Assembly (NCBI GenBank): GCA_022711405.1
Contig: JAKLFC010000001.1
Location: forward strand, 372,001-436,000
Source of the DNA: Bacteroidota bacterium
GTDB lineage: Bacteria > Bacteroidota > Bacteroidia > Bacteroidales > JAGONC01
Reading direction: 5' to 3'
DNA length: 64,000 nucleotides
Position 1 is the first letter of the stretch, and each line of letters begins with the position of its first letter. The notes under the pieces are model-generated. The model was not told where the DNA came from, made no database searches, and saw only the letters and a list, made by a program, of their open reading frames with translations. Of this stretch, positions 26,413 through 34,718 are shown piece by piece. The position numbers and the translations under genes were made by a program.

Positions 26413-27402
26413 ATGAACATAGTGATCGCCCTTCTGCCTGTCGTGGTTTTCCTGCTGTTCCTTATCCTGATGGATAGCTTCAAGCTTGTGAAAATCCCTT
26501 ACCTGATCCTTTGCATCCTCTGGGGCATGCTATGCGCTGTGGGATCCTATTTCATCAATTCCTTCATCTTGACGGAAACAGGTGTGGAACGGCAGATCTT
26601 GTCGAGGTATATCGCTCCTGCCATTGAGGAAACGTTGAAAATGGCGGTCATCCTTTTCATAATCAGGAAAGGAAAGGTCGGTTTCATGATCGATGGTGCG
26701 ATTTATGGTTTTGGTGTCGGTGCAGGTTTTGCCCTTATCGAGAATATATGGTACCTGTCGGAATTGAACTCAGCCAGTCTCCTGCTCTGGACTGTCAGGG
26801 GTTTTGGTACGGCCATCATGCACGGCGGAACCACCTCTGTATTTTCCATCCTGCTCATGCAGGCCTTTGATAAGAGAACCAGCCGTTTCTTACCCGTTCT
26901 TTACAGCTGGCTGGCTGCCATCCTTATCCATTCCTTTTTTAACCACTTTGTCCTGCCTCCGGTGGCAACCATGTTTTTCACACTGGTGATCATTGCAGTG
27001 GCAGAATATATCATCTTCAGATACAGTGAGAAGAACCTGAGAAAGTGGCTGGAACTGGAGTTCGATAGTGAAGTGAAATTGCTGATGATGATCCGGAAGG
27101 GACAGTTTGCCAGGACACATGCCGGAGAATACCTTACCTCGATCAAATACCGGTTCTCCCAGATGGCAGTGGTGGATCTGCTGGCATACATCGCCCTTTA
27201 TCTTGAATTATCGATCAAGGCCAAAAGCAGGCTTATGCTTCATGAAGCAGGTTTACCGGTGGGTAGGGATGAATCCGTCAGCGACCGGCTGGCGGAATTA
27301 AAAGCGCTGGAGAAAAATATCGGGTTGACAGGAATCCTTGCGATCTCTCCTGTATTGCGAATTTCACGTCGTGATCTGTGGAAATGGTCAACCCTGAGGT
27401 AA
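26413..27402 (+). CDS. PrsW-family intramembrane protease
   Basis: Polytopic membrane protein of 329 residues with the PrsW signature elements: EETLK (Glu72, Glu73), GFALIEN (Glu110), MHGGTTS (His137) and IHSFFNHF (His173), in order across five or more membrane helices. A soluble tail follows from about residue 205. In Bacillus subtilis PrsW makes the first cut in the anti-sigma factor RsiW. Here it lies 62 bases after the metallopeptidase-propeller gene and downstream of an ECF sigma/anti-sigma pair, so a role in releasing the sigma factor is plausible but not shown. Confidence 0.85.
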   Translation: MNIVIALLPVVVFLLFLILMDSFKLVKIPYLILCILWGMLCAVGSYFINSFILTETGVERQILSRYIAPAIEETLKMAVILFIIRKGKVGFMIDGAIYGFGVGAGFALIENIWYLSELNSASLLLWTVRGFGTAIMHGGTTSVFSILLMQAFDKRTSRFLPVLYSWLAAILIHSFFNHFVLPPVATMFFTLVIIAVAEYIIFRYSEKNLRKWLELEFDSEVKLLMMIRKGQFARTHAGEYLTSIKYRFSQMAVVDLLAYIALYLELSIKAKSRLMLHEAGLPVGRDESVSDRLAELKALEKNIGLTGILAISPVLRISRRDLWKWSTLR

Positions 27403-27418
27403 GCAGCAATCTGACATG

Positions 27419-27775
27419 TTATTTTTTCATGGTAGCCGCATAGGATAAAGCTGCGCCAAGCAACGCTGAGTCCTTAAGCAGGCTTGACAATGCCATCTGG
27501 TTGCCAGCCTGAACACCGGGAAGGTGTATGGCAAGGATAAAGATGAGCAACAGCACGGCCAGAAGGATCCCTGCGAGCCTGCCAAAGAATCCGAACAGGA
27601 TAGCTACGCCGCCCAGTACCAATGCAGCACCTGAAAGATAGATGAGTATCTCTCCATAAGGCCAGCCACTGATCATCGTAGAGGCCATCGAAGAAGCGTT
27701 CATGAAATGAAAGACACCAAAAATTACGAACGGAATGGAATAGATGATCCTTCCTATGGTACCCAATATTTTCAT
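27419..27775 (-). CDS. DoxX family membrane protein
   Basis: Small inner-membrane protein of 118 residues with four hydrophobic helices. GRIIYSIPFVIFGVFHFMN, YLSGAALVLGGVAILFG and LAGILLAVLLLIFILAIHLPG match the DoxX pattern. Family members are linked to redox or sulfur chemistry in some organisms, but here the role is open. It is convergent with the PrsW gene and lies upstream of nothing obvious on its own strand. Confidence 0.85.
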   Translation of the reverse strand: MKILGTIGRIIYSIPFVIFGVFHFMNASSMASTMISGWPYGEILIYLSGAALVLGGVAILFGFFGRLAGILLAVLLLIFILAIHLPGVQAGNQMALSSLLKDSALLGAALSYAATMKK

Positions 27776-27826
27776 ATTTTAATGTATTGATGATGAATAG
27801 TAATAATACGGGAAACTATCTTCAAT

Positions 27827-28426
27827 TCATTTATTCTCATACTGTTCTTTGATGTTCATGATCGATTCATGGGGTCCGTCTGAAAGGAACATATTTACTA
27901 GCCAGGCAGGAAGACTTCCCCCGGGCTCGAAATACCCTTCCATGATCATCTTCACATGGTGATCATCCACTTTAACAAGAGTCGTCACTTCGTCGTAGGC
28001 AGTCACAGCAACGAGTCCTTTCGGCTGGGGTTGATCCGGCTTTTTCAGCTTTGTGGCCAGTATAATCGTGTCGTTTCCAAACGAAATGTGAATGGTAGTG
28101 GTCATATCCCTGTTATCAAAAGGGAAGGGGAGATGCATGATGGAATAATAAGTGTATTCGCTGTTGTCCACTTTTGACTGCAAACGGCTGTCCGCACATT
28201 CATACACCCATTTGTCATAATTTTCAACGTCGATCAGCACCCTGTAAAGCTCTTCCATCGTCATGGCCAGTGTCGCTTCCCCTTTATAGGTTTTATAGGA
28301 AGAACCTTCGGTAGGACGTACGTAGATCCGCACTCCATTTTTATCCTTGACCAAATCCCATCCATCCGCGTATCCTTTAAGCCCTGAAAGTGCACAAAGG
28401 ATAAAAATAGCAATACATCCTTTCAT
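27827..28426 (-). CDS. Exported START-domain lipid-binding-like protein
   Basis: Protein of 199 residues with a signal peptide (ending near GLKGYA) and one START domain. Landmarks are WDLVKDKNGVRIYVRP, YKGEATLAMTMEELYRVLIDVENYDKWVYEC, PFPFDNRDM and GSLPAWLVNMFLSDGPHESIMNI. START domains form a hydrophobic cavity that usually binds lipids. An exported single-domain form is common in Bacteroidota. A TAnnTTTG box lies 46 bases upstream of the ATG. The ligand is unknown. Confidence 0.85.
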   Translation of the reverse strand: MKGCIAIFILCALSGLKGYADGWDLVKDKNGVRIYVRPTEGSSYKTYKGEATLAMTMEELYRVLIDVENYDKWVYECADSRLQSKVDNSEYTYYSIMHLPFPFDNRDMTTTIHISFGNDTIILATKLKKPDQPQPKGLVAVTAYDEVTTLVKVDDHHVKMIMEGYFEPGGSLPAWLVNMFLSDGPHESIMNIKEQYENK

Positions 28427-28472
28427 GGGAAGAATTATCTAATTACCTAATTAAGTGAATGCAAGATGAAGG

Positions 28473-28480
28473 CAAATATA
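28473..28480 (-). promoter_or_regulatory. -7 promoter box of the START-domain gene
   Basis: Reverse-strand TATATTTG matches TAnnTTTG and implies a leader of about 40 bases. Confidence 0.5.
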
Positions 28481-28614
28481 ATTAATTTTTTGAATCAGAG
28501 TAGCAGCACAATGTTTTTTTAAACTGTCTGTTCCTGGAATGAAATGCAATACTCAACGATACTTTCCATAACACAACAGGCTGTTGGTGAATAAGGATGG
28601 TAATGCTATTATGT

Positions 28615-29334
28615 CTATTTCACAGCCATGGTAAGCGCCGAAGCACCAAAAAATAAATTATTGGTAATAATTGATTTAAACTTTCTATCTTTAAGTAATG
28701 AGTTAAGTTCTTCCGGAGTATAGAAATGAGTGGCAGAGTAAGAAAGATAATGATAGGCCTTTTTATTTCCACTTAAATATCCACCAAAAAATTTGACAAA
28801 TATTAATAAATATAAATGATATAATTTTCTAATGGTCTTGTTCTTTGGCTGACTTGATTCGACAATAATGAGCTTTCCGCCAGGTTTCAATACGCGGTAG
28901 ATCTCTGAGAGATAGATTTCGCTTTTGATATTTTTAAAGGTCAGGTTCCTGAAGCCAAAACCAATACTGATCGCATCGATGGTCTCTGTTTGAAAAGGAA
29001 GTTCTCCGACATCTGCCAGAATGAATTCCACACCGGTCAATTTTTTTCTGATGAGTTTTTTTTTCGCTTCGGCAAGCATCGGTTCACTGAAGTCGAGTGC
29101 AGTTATTTTTGCACCGCTGTGATTGTACCTGGCCAGGTGGCAGGCCAGATCACCTGTCCCTGTGCAGATATCCAGGACGTGTGAGGGATTGTCTTCCATA
29201 CAACGCCTTGCTGCTTTTTTTCTCCAGGCTTCATCCATTCGAAAGGTAAGGATACGGTTCATCAGATCGTACCGACCGGGCACTTCGCTGAACATCTTCT
29301 GAAGCGGGCGGATTGAGTGATTTTGAAAATTCAT
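28615..29334 (-). CDS. ubiE: Demethylmenaquinone methyltransferase
   Basis: SAM-dependent C-methyltransferase, last step of menaquinone synthesis. The 239-residue protein has MFSEVPGRYDLMNRILTF, the SAM motif VLDICTGTGDLACHLA, the ALDFSEPML segment, the DAISIGFGFRNL signature near residue 120 and EIYRVLKPGGKLIIVE. ATG 29334 is preferred to a TTG 12 codons upstream. The gene, especially its 3' part (28615-28850), looks more AT-rich than its neighbours. It stands alone on its strand; menaquinone would serve the NADH dehydrogenase encoded at the right end of the window. Confidence 0.94.
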   Translation of the reverse strand: MNFQNHSIRPLQKMFSEVPGRYDLMNRILTFRMDEAWRKKAARRCMEDNPSHVLDICTGTGDLACHLARYNHSGAKITALDFSEPMLAEAKKKLIRKKLTGVEFILADVGELPFQTETIDAISIGFGFRNLTFKNIKSEIYLSEIYRVLKPGGKLIIVESSQPKNKTIRKLYHLYLLIFVKFFGGYLSGNKKAYHYLSYSATHFYTPEELNSLLKDRKFKSIITNNLFFGASALTMAVK

Positions 29335-29361
29335 ACGATTATCAACGATATGTTTCTTAAT

Positions 29362-29421
29362 AAATTCCAATTTTCAAAAACCAAATTCCAAACAAATTAC
29401 AATATCAAACTTCCAAACTTA
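29362..29421. repeat. TTTGGAATTTGG-family intergenic repeat, locus 2 (inverted)
   Basis: A/C-rich stretch upstream of ubiE whose reverse complement reads AATTTGTTTGGAATTTGG at its core. Same family as 17254-17316 and 40391-40446, in opposite orientation. Confidence 0.65.
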
Positions 29422-29503
29422 CTGACATCTAATTGCTAATTGATTACCAGGTATTGGTCACTGTTTTATTCATTTGGCAGTAAAAATGAATTGTAGCTTT
29501 TTT

Positions 29504-29511
29504 TACTTTTG
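29504..29511 (+). promoter_or_regulatory. -7 promoter box of the second ArnT-like gene
   Basis: TACTTTTG matches TAnnTTTG and ends 20 bases before the ATG at 29532. Confidence 0.55.
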
Positions 29512-29531
29512 TCCGAAGGCTCTGCAATATT

Positions 29532-31172
29532 ATGCGAAAATCCTTTTTCTTCGGATTACTATTCTTTTTATTGTTCATCAGCCTGTTTTTCTGGCAGGAT
29601 GTTGTCGAATTGCTGGGTGAGGAACCACGCCGGGCGATCGTTTCCCTGGAGATGCAGATCACAGGCGATCACCTGGTCCCCAGAATCAACGGGATGAATT
29701 ACTACAATAAGCCTCCGCTTTTCAACTGGGTCATGGCCTCCTTCTTTACGGTGACAGGTTCCTCGGAGGAGTGGGTGGTACGTCTGCCATCCCTGGTGGG
29801 ATGGATTCTCATGGCCGTCCTGCTCTATTTTATCGTCCGGAGGTATATGGGTATCGAGATCGCATTGCTTTCAACGTTTTTTACCCTCACCGCAGCCGAC
29901 GTCTACTTTTATGGGGCGGTTTTCTCCGGGGAGATTGATCTTTTCTATGCACTTCTTGTCTTCATCCAGATCATCTCACTTTTCTGGTTCTACTCCCGGC
30001 AAAGGCTGTTTTGGATGTTCATTGCCTCTTATGCATTTACAGGGCTTGGTTTCCTTGCAAAAGGCCTGCCTTCCTTAGCTTTTCAGGCTCTGACCCTTTT
30101 GGGGATGGCGATCCTTTACCGGCGATGGAAATGGCTGCTGTCCTGGCATCACCTGGCAGGCATCCTGTTTTTTCTGCTGCCTGTGGGATTATACTATTTT
30201 CTTTATTCCCGCCATGGTGACCATATAACGTATTTGTTCAACCTGGTCAAGGAAGCTTCTCAGCGTACAGGCCTCGAGAGCAACCTGCAGGATTTCCTGC
30301 TTAACCTTGTCAAGTTCCCGTTGGACATTGTGAAGGTGCTTTTACCCTGGTCGCTTCTGATCATATTTTGTTTTCAAAAACAATTCAAACAAACGATTCA
30401 GTCGAACGAATTACTGAAATTTATTATCATCTTCCTGATCTTTAATATTCCAGTATACTGGTTGACAGGCGAATTACGCAATCGTTATTTATATATGTTC
30501 GTTCCATTTTTTATGATCATTATTGCCAGTTTTTATATAAATTTCAAAGATTTATTTCTTAAATTCAATATCTGGACAAATACTGTTTTTGCTGTATTTG
30601 TATGTATTCTCCCTGTCATTTTTCTGATTCCCTTGTTGACGCCATTGACTAAATCCATTCCTTTTTACTGGTTAAAGTCCGTTGTTCTTTTTCTGGCCGG
30701 CACTGCATGTATTTATGGTTTCTTTTACTGGCGTAAAGATCTACGGATTTATGTCATCATTCTTGCGTTGATCCTCATACGGATTGGGCTCAATGTGTTC
30801 TATCTGCCGGCCTACCAGGTGAACGACACGTATGTATATTATGAGAAGGTGTCCAGTGACATCAGTGCACTGACCGGAGATGAGCGGATTTATTTTGCTG
30901 GAAATACGCAGGATTTCGATCCACGGATCCAGATCGGGAATCACCGGTTATATGAGCGTCATCTGGTCGTTCCTGAATACATCCCTTTTCAGCTGACGTA
31001 TTATATTGAGCGGAAGACCTGCTCTGTCCTGCAATTTACCAGTAAGCCTGAAGCCGGCATGTGTTGCATCGGAAGGGAATCTTTTTTTAACGGGTCACAC
31101 TGCCAGGAACTTTACCGTTATTATGACCGTAGGGCCAGGGAAAATTTTCTGCTGGTAAGGATCACTCCCTAG
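29532..31172 (+). CDS. ArnT-like (GT83/PMT-family) lipid-linked sugar glycosyltransferase, copy 2
   Basis: Polytopic inner-membrane glycosyltransferase of 546 residues. The first periplasmic loop reads LLGEEPRRAIVSLEM, then YNKPPLFNWVMA, the ArnT-family pattern. A run of membrane helices extends to about residue 430, with a soluble C-terminal part. The middle (about 30360-30760) is visibly richer in A/T than its flanks. It has its own promoter and overlaps the convergent M3 peptidase stop by four bases. Sugar and acceptor are unknown; it is a distant paralogue of the genes at 12641 and 59148. Confidence 0.84.
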   Translation: MRKSFFFGLLFFLLFISLFFWQDVVELLGEEPRRAIVSLEMQITGDHLVPRINGMNYYNKPPLFNWVMASFFTVTGSSEEWVVRLPSLVGWILMAVLLYFIVRRYMGIEIALLSTFFTLTAADVYFYGAVFSGEIDLFYALLVFIQIISLFWFYSRQRLFWMFIASYAFTGLGFLAKGLPSLAFQALTLLGMAILYRRWKWLLSWHHLAGILFFLLPVGLYYFLYSRHGDHITYLFNLVKEASQRTGLESNLQDFLLNLVKFPLDIVKVLLPWSLLIIFCFQKQFKQTIQSNELLKFIIIFLIFNIPVYWLTGELRNRYLYMFVPFFMIIIASFYINFKDLFLKFNIWTNTVFAVFVCILPVIFLIPLLTPLTKSIPFYWLKSVVLFLAGTACIYGFFYWRKDLRIYVIILALILIRIGLNVFYLPAYQVNDTYVYYEKVSSDISALTGDERIYFAGNTQDFDPRIQIGNHRLYERHLVVPEYIPFQLTYYIERKTCSVLQFTSKPEAGMCCIGRESFFNGSHCQELYRYYDRRARENFLLVRITP

Positions 31173-33283
31173 CGCATTCCTTTTTTCTTCAGTAATGGTT
31201 CGATGCCGGGTTCGGCGCCTCTGAATCTTTTATAAAGCACCATTGGATCTTCCGTCCCTCCCTTTTCCAGTATATTCTGGCGGAACGATAATGCAGTAGC
31301 CGGATCAAATAACGAGGTTTGCCGGAAGGCTTCAAATGCATCCGAATCTAAAACCTGTGCCCAGATATAGCTGTAATAGCCAGCGGAATATCCTCCGCTG
31401 AAAATATGCTGGAAATAGGTGCTGCGGTAACGTGTGACGATCTCGGGGATCAATCCTATATGCTTCATGGAATTGTCTTCAAACCGGAGGACATCCGTCT
31501 GAGGATCGGATGACAGGGTGTGCCAGTCCATGTCGAGGTAGGATGCGGCAAGGTACTCCACCATGGTAAATCCCTGGTTGAAATACTGGCTTTTTTTGAG
31601 GCTCTCCAGCAACCCGGTGGGGATGGGCTGGCTGGTTTGATAGTGTCTGGCAAACATGTTCAGCACCTCAGGTTCAGTGGCCCAGTTCTCCATGATCTGT
31701 GAGGGTAGCTCGACAAAATCACGGGGCACTGAAGTGCCTGACAGGCTTGGGTATGTGCAGTCCGAAAGCAATCCGTGCAGTGCGTGGCCGAATTCATGGA
31801 AAAGGGTGCTCATCTCATCATAGCTCAACAGGGAAGGCTGGTCAACGGTCGGCTTTGAGAAGTTGGTCACGATGGTGACCACAGGTGAGATGGGCTGTCC
31901 GTTTTGCCTGTACTGGTCCCTGTAGTTGTTCATCCAGGCGCCAAAGCGTTTGCTTTCGCGGGGAAAGAAGTCCATGTAAAGAATCCCCACGTGCGAACCG
32001 TCGGATTCCTGCACTTCGAAAGCCTTGGCATCGGGATGATATTTTGGCAGATCGGCTCTTTCGGTGAACCTCAGCCCGTACAGCTTGTTTGCCACCATGA
32101 AAACGCCACTGATGACATCTTCCAGTTGAAAATAGGAGCGGAGTACTTCTTCATCAAAATTGTATTTTTCCTTCTTGATCTTTTCGGAGTAGTACCACCA
32201 ATCCCACGGCTCAAGCCTGAAATCACTGCCTTCGTTCTTTATTCTGTTCTGAAGCGTTTCGGCTTCTTTTGCCGCTGCCGGCGATGCTGACTGCCAAAGC
32301 TTATCCAGTAGTTCATATACCTTTTTCGGTTCCTTGGCCATGTTCTTTTCCAGGATAAAGCTGGCGTGGGATTCATATCCCAGCAGGTGTGCACGTTCGA
32401 TCCGAAGGTCAACTATTCTGGACACGATCGCCTTGTTGTCGGTGCTGTCGTTATGATTTCCCTTATTGATGTAGGCCAGGAACAGTTCCCTTCGAAGATC
32501 CCTGTTGTCGGCATAGGAAAGAAAAGGCAGCCGGCTGGGATTGTCGAGCGTGAACACCCATTTATCAGGCAACCCTGCAGCCTTTGCTGCATCGGAGGCT
32601 GCCTGGATTACAGAGGTTGGCAGACCTGCCAGATCAGCCCGGTTCTCAATGACCAACCTGAAGGCGTTGGTTTCTTTGAGCAGATTGTCGCCGAATTGAA
32701 GCGTCAAGGTGGAAAGCTCTTCGTTGATCCTGCGAAACCGTTCCTGTTCCTCTTTGTTCAGGTTGGCTCCTCCGCGGACGAAATCCTTGTATTTGTTTTC
32801 CAGAAGCATATACTGTTCCTGGTCCAGTCCAAGGCTGTCGCGTTGTTGGTAAACTACCCTGATACGGTCGAAGAGCTGGGGATTCAGATTGATATCATCC
32901 CTGTGCTTTGACATGATCGGTGCCACTTCTCTGGCAATACGCTGCAACTCATCACTTGTGTTGGATGAGGTCAGGTTATAGAATACATCACTGACCTTTT
33001 GCAGCAGCGGTCCGCTATATTCCAGCGCTTCAATGGTATTGGCGAATGATGGTGGTTCCTGATTCCGGATGATCAGATTCACCTCCTCCATCTGCTGCTT
33101 CATTCCTTCCAGGAAGGCTGGCATAAAATGATCATTTTTGATCTGGTCAAACGGTGGTACCTGAAACGGAGTAGTATACTCAGTGAAGAAAGGATTCACG
33201 TTTTCAGTCATTTTGGGTTGTTTTTCACGGCAGGAGGTCAGCAGGAGAGCCAGAACACCTGTCAGGATGAACATTTTTCGCAT
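31169..33283 (-). CDS. dcp: M3-family peptidyl-dipeptidase, lipoprotein
   Basis: Zinc metallopeptidase of 704 residues that removes dipeptides from the C-terminus of peptides. A lipoprotein signal precedes a lipobox LLTSC (Cys18), so it is anchored in the envelope, unlike cytoplasmic enterobacterial Dcp. The catalytic motif FHEFGHALHGLL and the downstream TSVPRDFVELPSQIMENW segment carry the zinc and substrate residues of M3A enzymes. The final YMWAQ-type helix appears as YSYIWAQVLDSDAF. Length is normal. It follows the DUF4177 gene by 11 bases on the same strand. Confidence 0.93.
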   Translation of the reverse strand: MRKMFILTGVLALLLTSCREKQPKMTENVNPFFTEYTTPFQVPPFDQIKNDHFMPAFLEGMKQQMEEVNLIIRNQEPPSFANTIEALEYSGPLLQKVSDVFYNLTSSNTSDELQRIAREVAPIMSKHRDDINLNPQLFDRIRVVYQQRDSLGLDQEQYMLLENKYKDFVRGGANLNKEEQERFRRINEELSTLTLQFGDNLLKETNAFRLVIENRADLAGLPTSVIQAASDAAKAAGLPDKWVFTLDNPSRLPFLSYADNRDLRRELFLAYINKGNHNDSTDNKAIVSRIVDLRIERAHLLGYESHASFILEKNMAKEPKKVYELLDKLWQSASPAAAKEAETLQNRIKNEGSDFRLEPWDWWYYSEKIKKEKYNFDEEVLRSYFQLEDVISGVFMVANKLYGLRFTERADLPKYHPDAKAFEVQESDGSHVGILYMDFFPRESKRFGAWMNNYRDQYRQNGQPISPVVTIVTNFSKPTVDQPSLLSYDEMSTLFHEFGHALHGLLSDCTYPSLSGTSVPRDFVELPSQIMENWATEPEVLNMFARHYQTSQPIPTGLLESLKKSQYFNQGFTMVEYLAASYLDMDWHTLSSDPQTDVLRFEDNSMKHIGLIPEIVTRYRSTYFQHIFSGGYSAGYYSYIWAQVLDSDAFEAFRQTSLFDPATALSFRQNILEKGGTEDPMVLYKRFRGAEPGIEPLLKKKGMR

Positions 33284-33294
33284 TGTGATTACAT

Positions 33295-33483
33295 TTAGTT
33301 ACCAATTTTCCTTTCGAAGATGACATCGAAAAACGTTGCAGCTCCATAGCTCCCAATCCCGGGTGCAAAAACCTGTACAAAGCGCCAGCCTTTTTTCGAA
33401 TTTTCTTCAATGATCCTCTGATAGTCCTCTTTTGGCTTGCCAAAAAAGGAGATCCGGATGCGGATAAATTTGTATTCGTACAT
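33295..33483 (-). CDS. DUF4177-like small protein
   Basis: Small soluble protein of 62 residues. It reads as a beta-alpha-beta DUF4177-type unit (MYEYKFIRIRI, then EDYQRIIEENSKKGWRFVQVF). The ATG at 33483 matches the usual family start. It lies just upstream of the M3 peptidase gene and may be co-transcribed with it. Function unknown. Confidence 0.7.
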   Translation of the reverse strand: MYEYKFIRIRISFFGKPKEDYQRIIEENSKKGWRFVQVFAPGIGSYGAATFFDVIFERKIGN

Positions 33484-33543
33484 ACTGCATTCTTTATTGT
33501 GCAAATATCTTTAAAATATTTATTAACAATTGCTGTTTATTTA

Positions 33544-33557
33544 ATAAACTAGTTTAT
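33544..33557. promoter_or_regulatory. Perfect 14-bp palindrome overlapping a promoter: likely operator
   Basis: ATAAACTAGTTTAT is a perfect palindrome. Its right end overlaps the -7 box (33555-33562) of the membrane protein/winged-helix operon. Because the second gene of that operon encodes a small DNA-binding protein, autoregulation at this site is the simplest reading. Confidence 0.5.
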
Positions 33558-33562
33558 ATTTG
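33555..33562 (+). promoter_or_regulatory. -7 promoter box of the membrane protein/winged-helix operon
   Basis: TATATTTG matches TAnnTTTG, with a TTG 22 bases upstream (33530-33532). The ATG follows at 33610. Confidence 0.55.
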
Positions 33563-33609
33563 TATCGAGTTAATGGAATTGATGTTGACATTCATTAAAA
33601 CAGTAAAAA

Positions 33610-34185
33610 ATGGAAACTAAATCGGACTATGCCGACAAATTGGGCCTTATTTACGAAATGATTGAGAATTCAAGGGCTCAGATCAGGGAAAATGCATTTT
33701 TCTTTCTTCTTTGGGGCTGGCTTGTGCTGATTGCCAGTCTGATCCATTTCATCCTGATGAAACTTGGTCATTATCATTCATTTTTGGCCTGGCCCATCAT
33801 CATGACTGCAGGGATGGTAATTTCTGTGATTGCAGGGATACGACTTGGGAAAAAGTCAACCTACCGGACCTATGTGGATACAGCCATTATCTATCTATGG
33901 TGGGGATTTTTCTTTCTTATACTGGTAGTCCTTTCCTTTGCCATTTTTGGTCTGATCCCATGGCATATCCTGAACGCGCTGATCATTGCCATGTATGGAC
34001 TGGGTACCTTTGTTTCAGGGGGCATTTTAAAATTCAGACCACTGATCATTGGCGGTATCTGCAGCTGGATAATTTCCCTGGGTGTGTTTTTCGTACCGGG
34101 AGATTATATGTTGTTGCTTGTTGCACTCTCAATCATTATTGCCTATCTGATCCCGGGTTATTTGATCCGTCGGTCTGTCAAATAA
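33610..34185 (+). CDS. Six-helix membrane protein, unknown function
   Basis: Protein of 191 residues. A short charged N-terminus (ETKSDYADKLGLIYEMIENS) is followed by about six hydrophobic helices grouped in pairs. No named family was recognised, but this kind of protein is commonly encoded with a winged-helix regulator in Bacteroidota. The regulator gene follows by seven bases. Confidence 0.75.
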   Translation: METKSDYADKLGLIYEMIENSRAQIRENAFFFLLWGWLVLIASLIHFILMKLGHYHSFLAWPIIMTAGMVISVIAGIRLGKKSTYRTYVDTAIIYLWWGFFFLILVVLSFAIFGLIPWHILNALIIAMYGLGTFVSGGILKFRPLIIGGICSWIISLGVFFVPGDYMLLLVALSIIIAYLIPGYLIRRSVK

Positions 34186-34192
34186 GAACGAT

Positions 34193-34483
34193 ATGTTTGA
34201 AGAACTTGATCCGTTGCTGCATTCACAGCTCAGGCTGGCCATCATGTCGGTTCTTATCGGTGTTGAATCAGCCGATTTCAATTACTTACTGGATCGAACC
34301 GGTTCCACACGGGGTAACCTTAGCGTCCAGATAAGCAAATTGAGTGATGCCGGGTACATCCTGGTGGAAAAAAGTTTTCGCAAAAAGATGCCATTAACCA
34401 CCTGTAGGATTGCCCCTAAAGGTATCGAAGCATTTGAAAAATACGTGACAGTCCTGCAGAGTTACCTGAACCGGCAGGCATAA
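34193..34483 (+). CDS. Winged-helix transcriptional regulator
   Basis: Small DNA-binding protein of 96 residues. HSQLRLAIMSVLIGVESADFNYLLDRTGSTRGNLSVQISKLSDAGYI forms the helix-turn-helix, followed by the wing (VEKSFRKKMPLTTCRIAPKG) and a last dimerisation helix. This is the pattern of the HTH_27-type, MarR/ArsR-like family. It is downstream of the membrane protein in the same operon, with the palindrome at 33544-33557 as probable operator. Confidence 0.88.
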   Translation: MFEELDPLLHSQLRLAIMSVLIGVESADFNYLLDRTGSTRGNLSVQISKLSDAGYILVEKSFRKKMPLTTCRIAPKGIEAFEKYVTVLQSYLNRQA

Positions 34484-34584
34484 GACCGTAACAGGCTTTC
34501 CCGACCGTACTTTGGCCGATCATCCGATCTGGAGTCTGATGGACTGAGGATGACTGGCACACTGTGTTTCACCAGGTTTAGGTA

Positions 34585-34663
34585 ATGACCCCGCCCCCTT
34601 CACCCCGTCCCCTGGTTCTCCGCGAAAGCGGAGATCCGGGAGGGGGACAGGGGGTGAGGTCAT
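34585..34663. repeat. GC-rich imperfect inverted repeat
   Basis: ATGACC (34585-34590) pairs with GGTCAT (34658-34663), TCACCCCGTCCCC-like sequence pairs with the GGGGGACAGGGGGTGA side, and the tip is TCTCCGC-GAAA-GCGGAGA (34617-34634) with a stable GAAA tetraloop. It resembles dispersed palindromic repeats of the CCCTCACCCC type. Confidence 0.65.
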
Positions 34664-34677
34664 CAAGGGTAAATTCC

Positions 34678-34718
34678 CCGGTGCTTGCACCGGAATTAGG
34701 GTCCAGGGCTTGCCCTGG
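34678..34718. repeat. Two 7-bp hairpins with TT loops
   Basis: CCGGTGC-TT-GCACCGG at 34678-34693 and CCAGGGC-TT-GCCCTGG at 34703-34718, nine bases apart. Both have the same architecture (7-bp stem, TT loop). They could end transcription of the upstream operon or be repeat-family copies. Confidence 0.6.
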
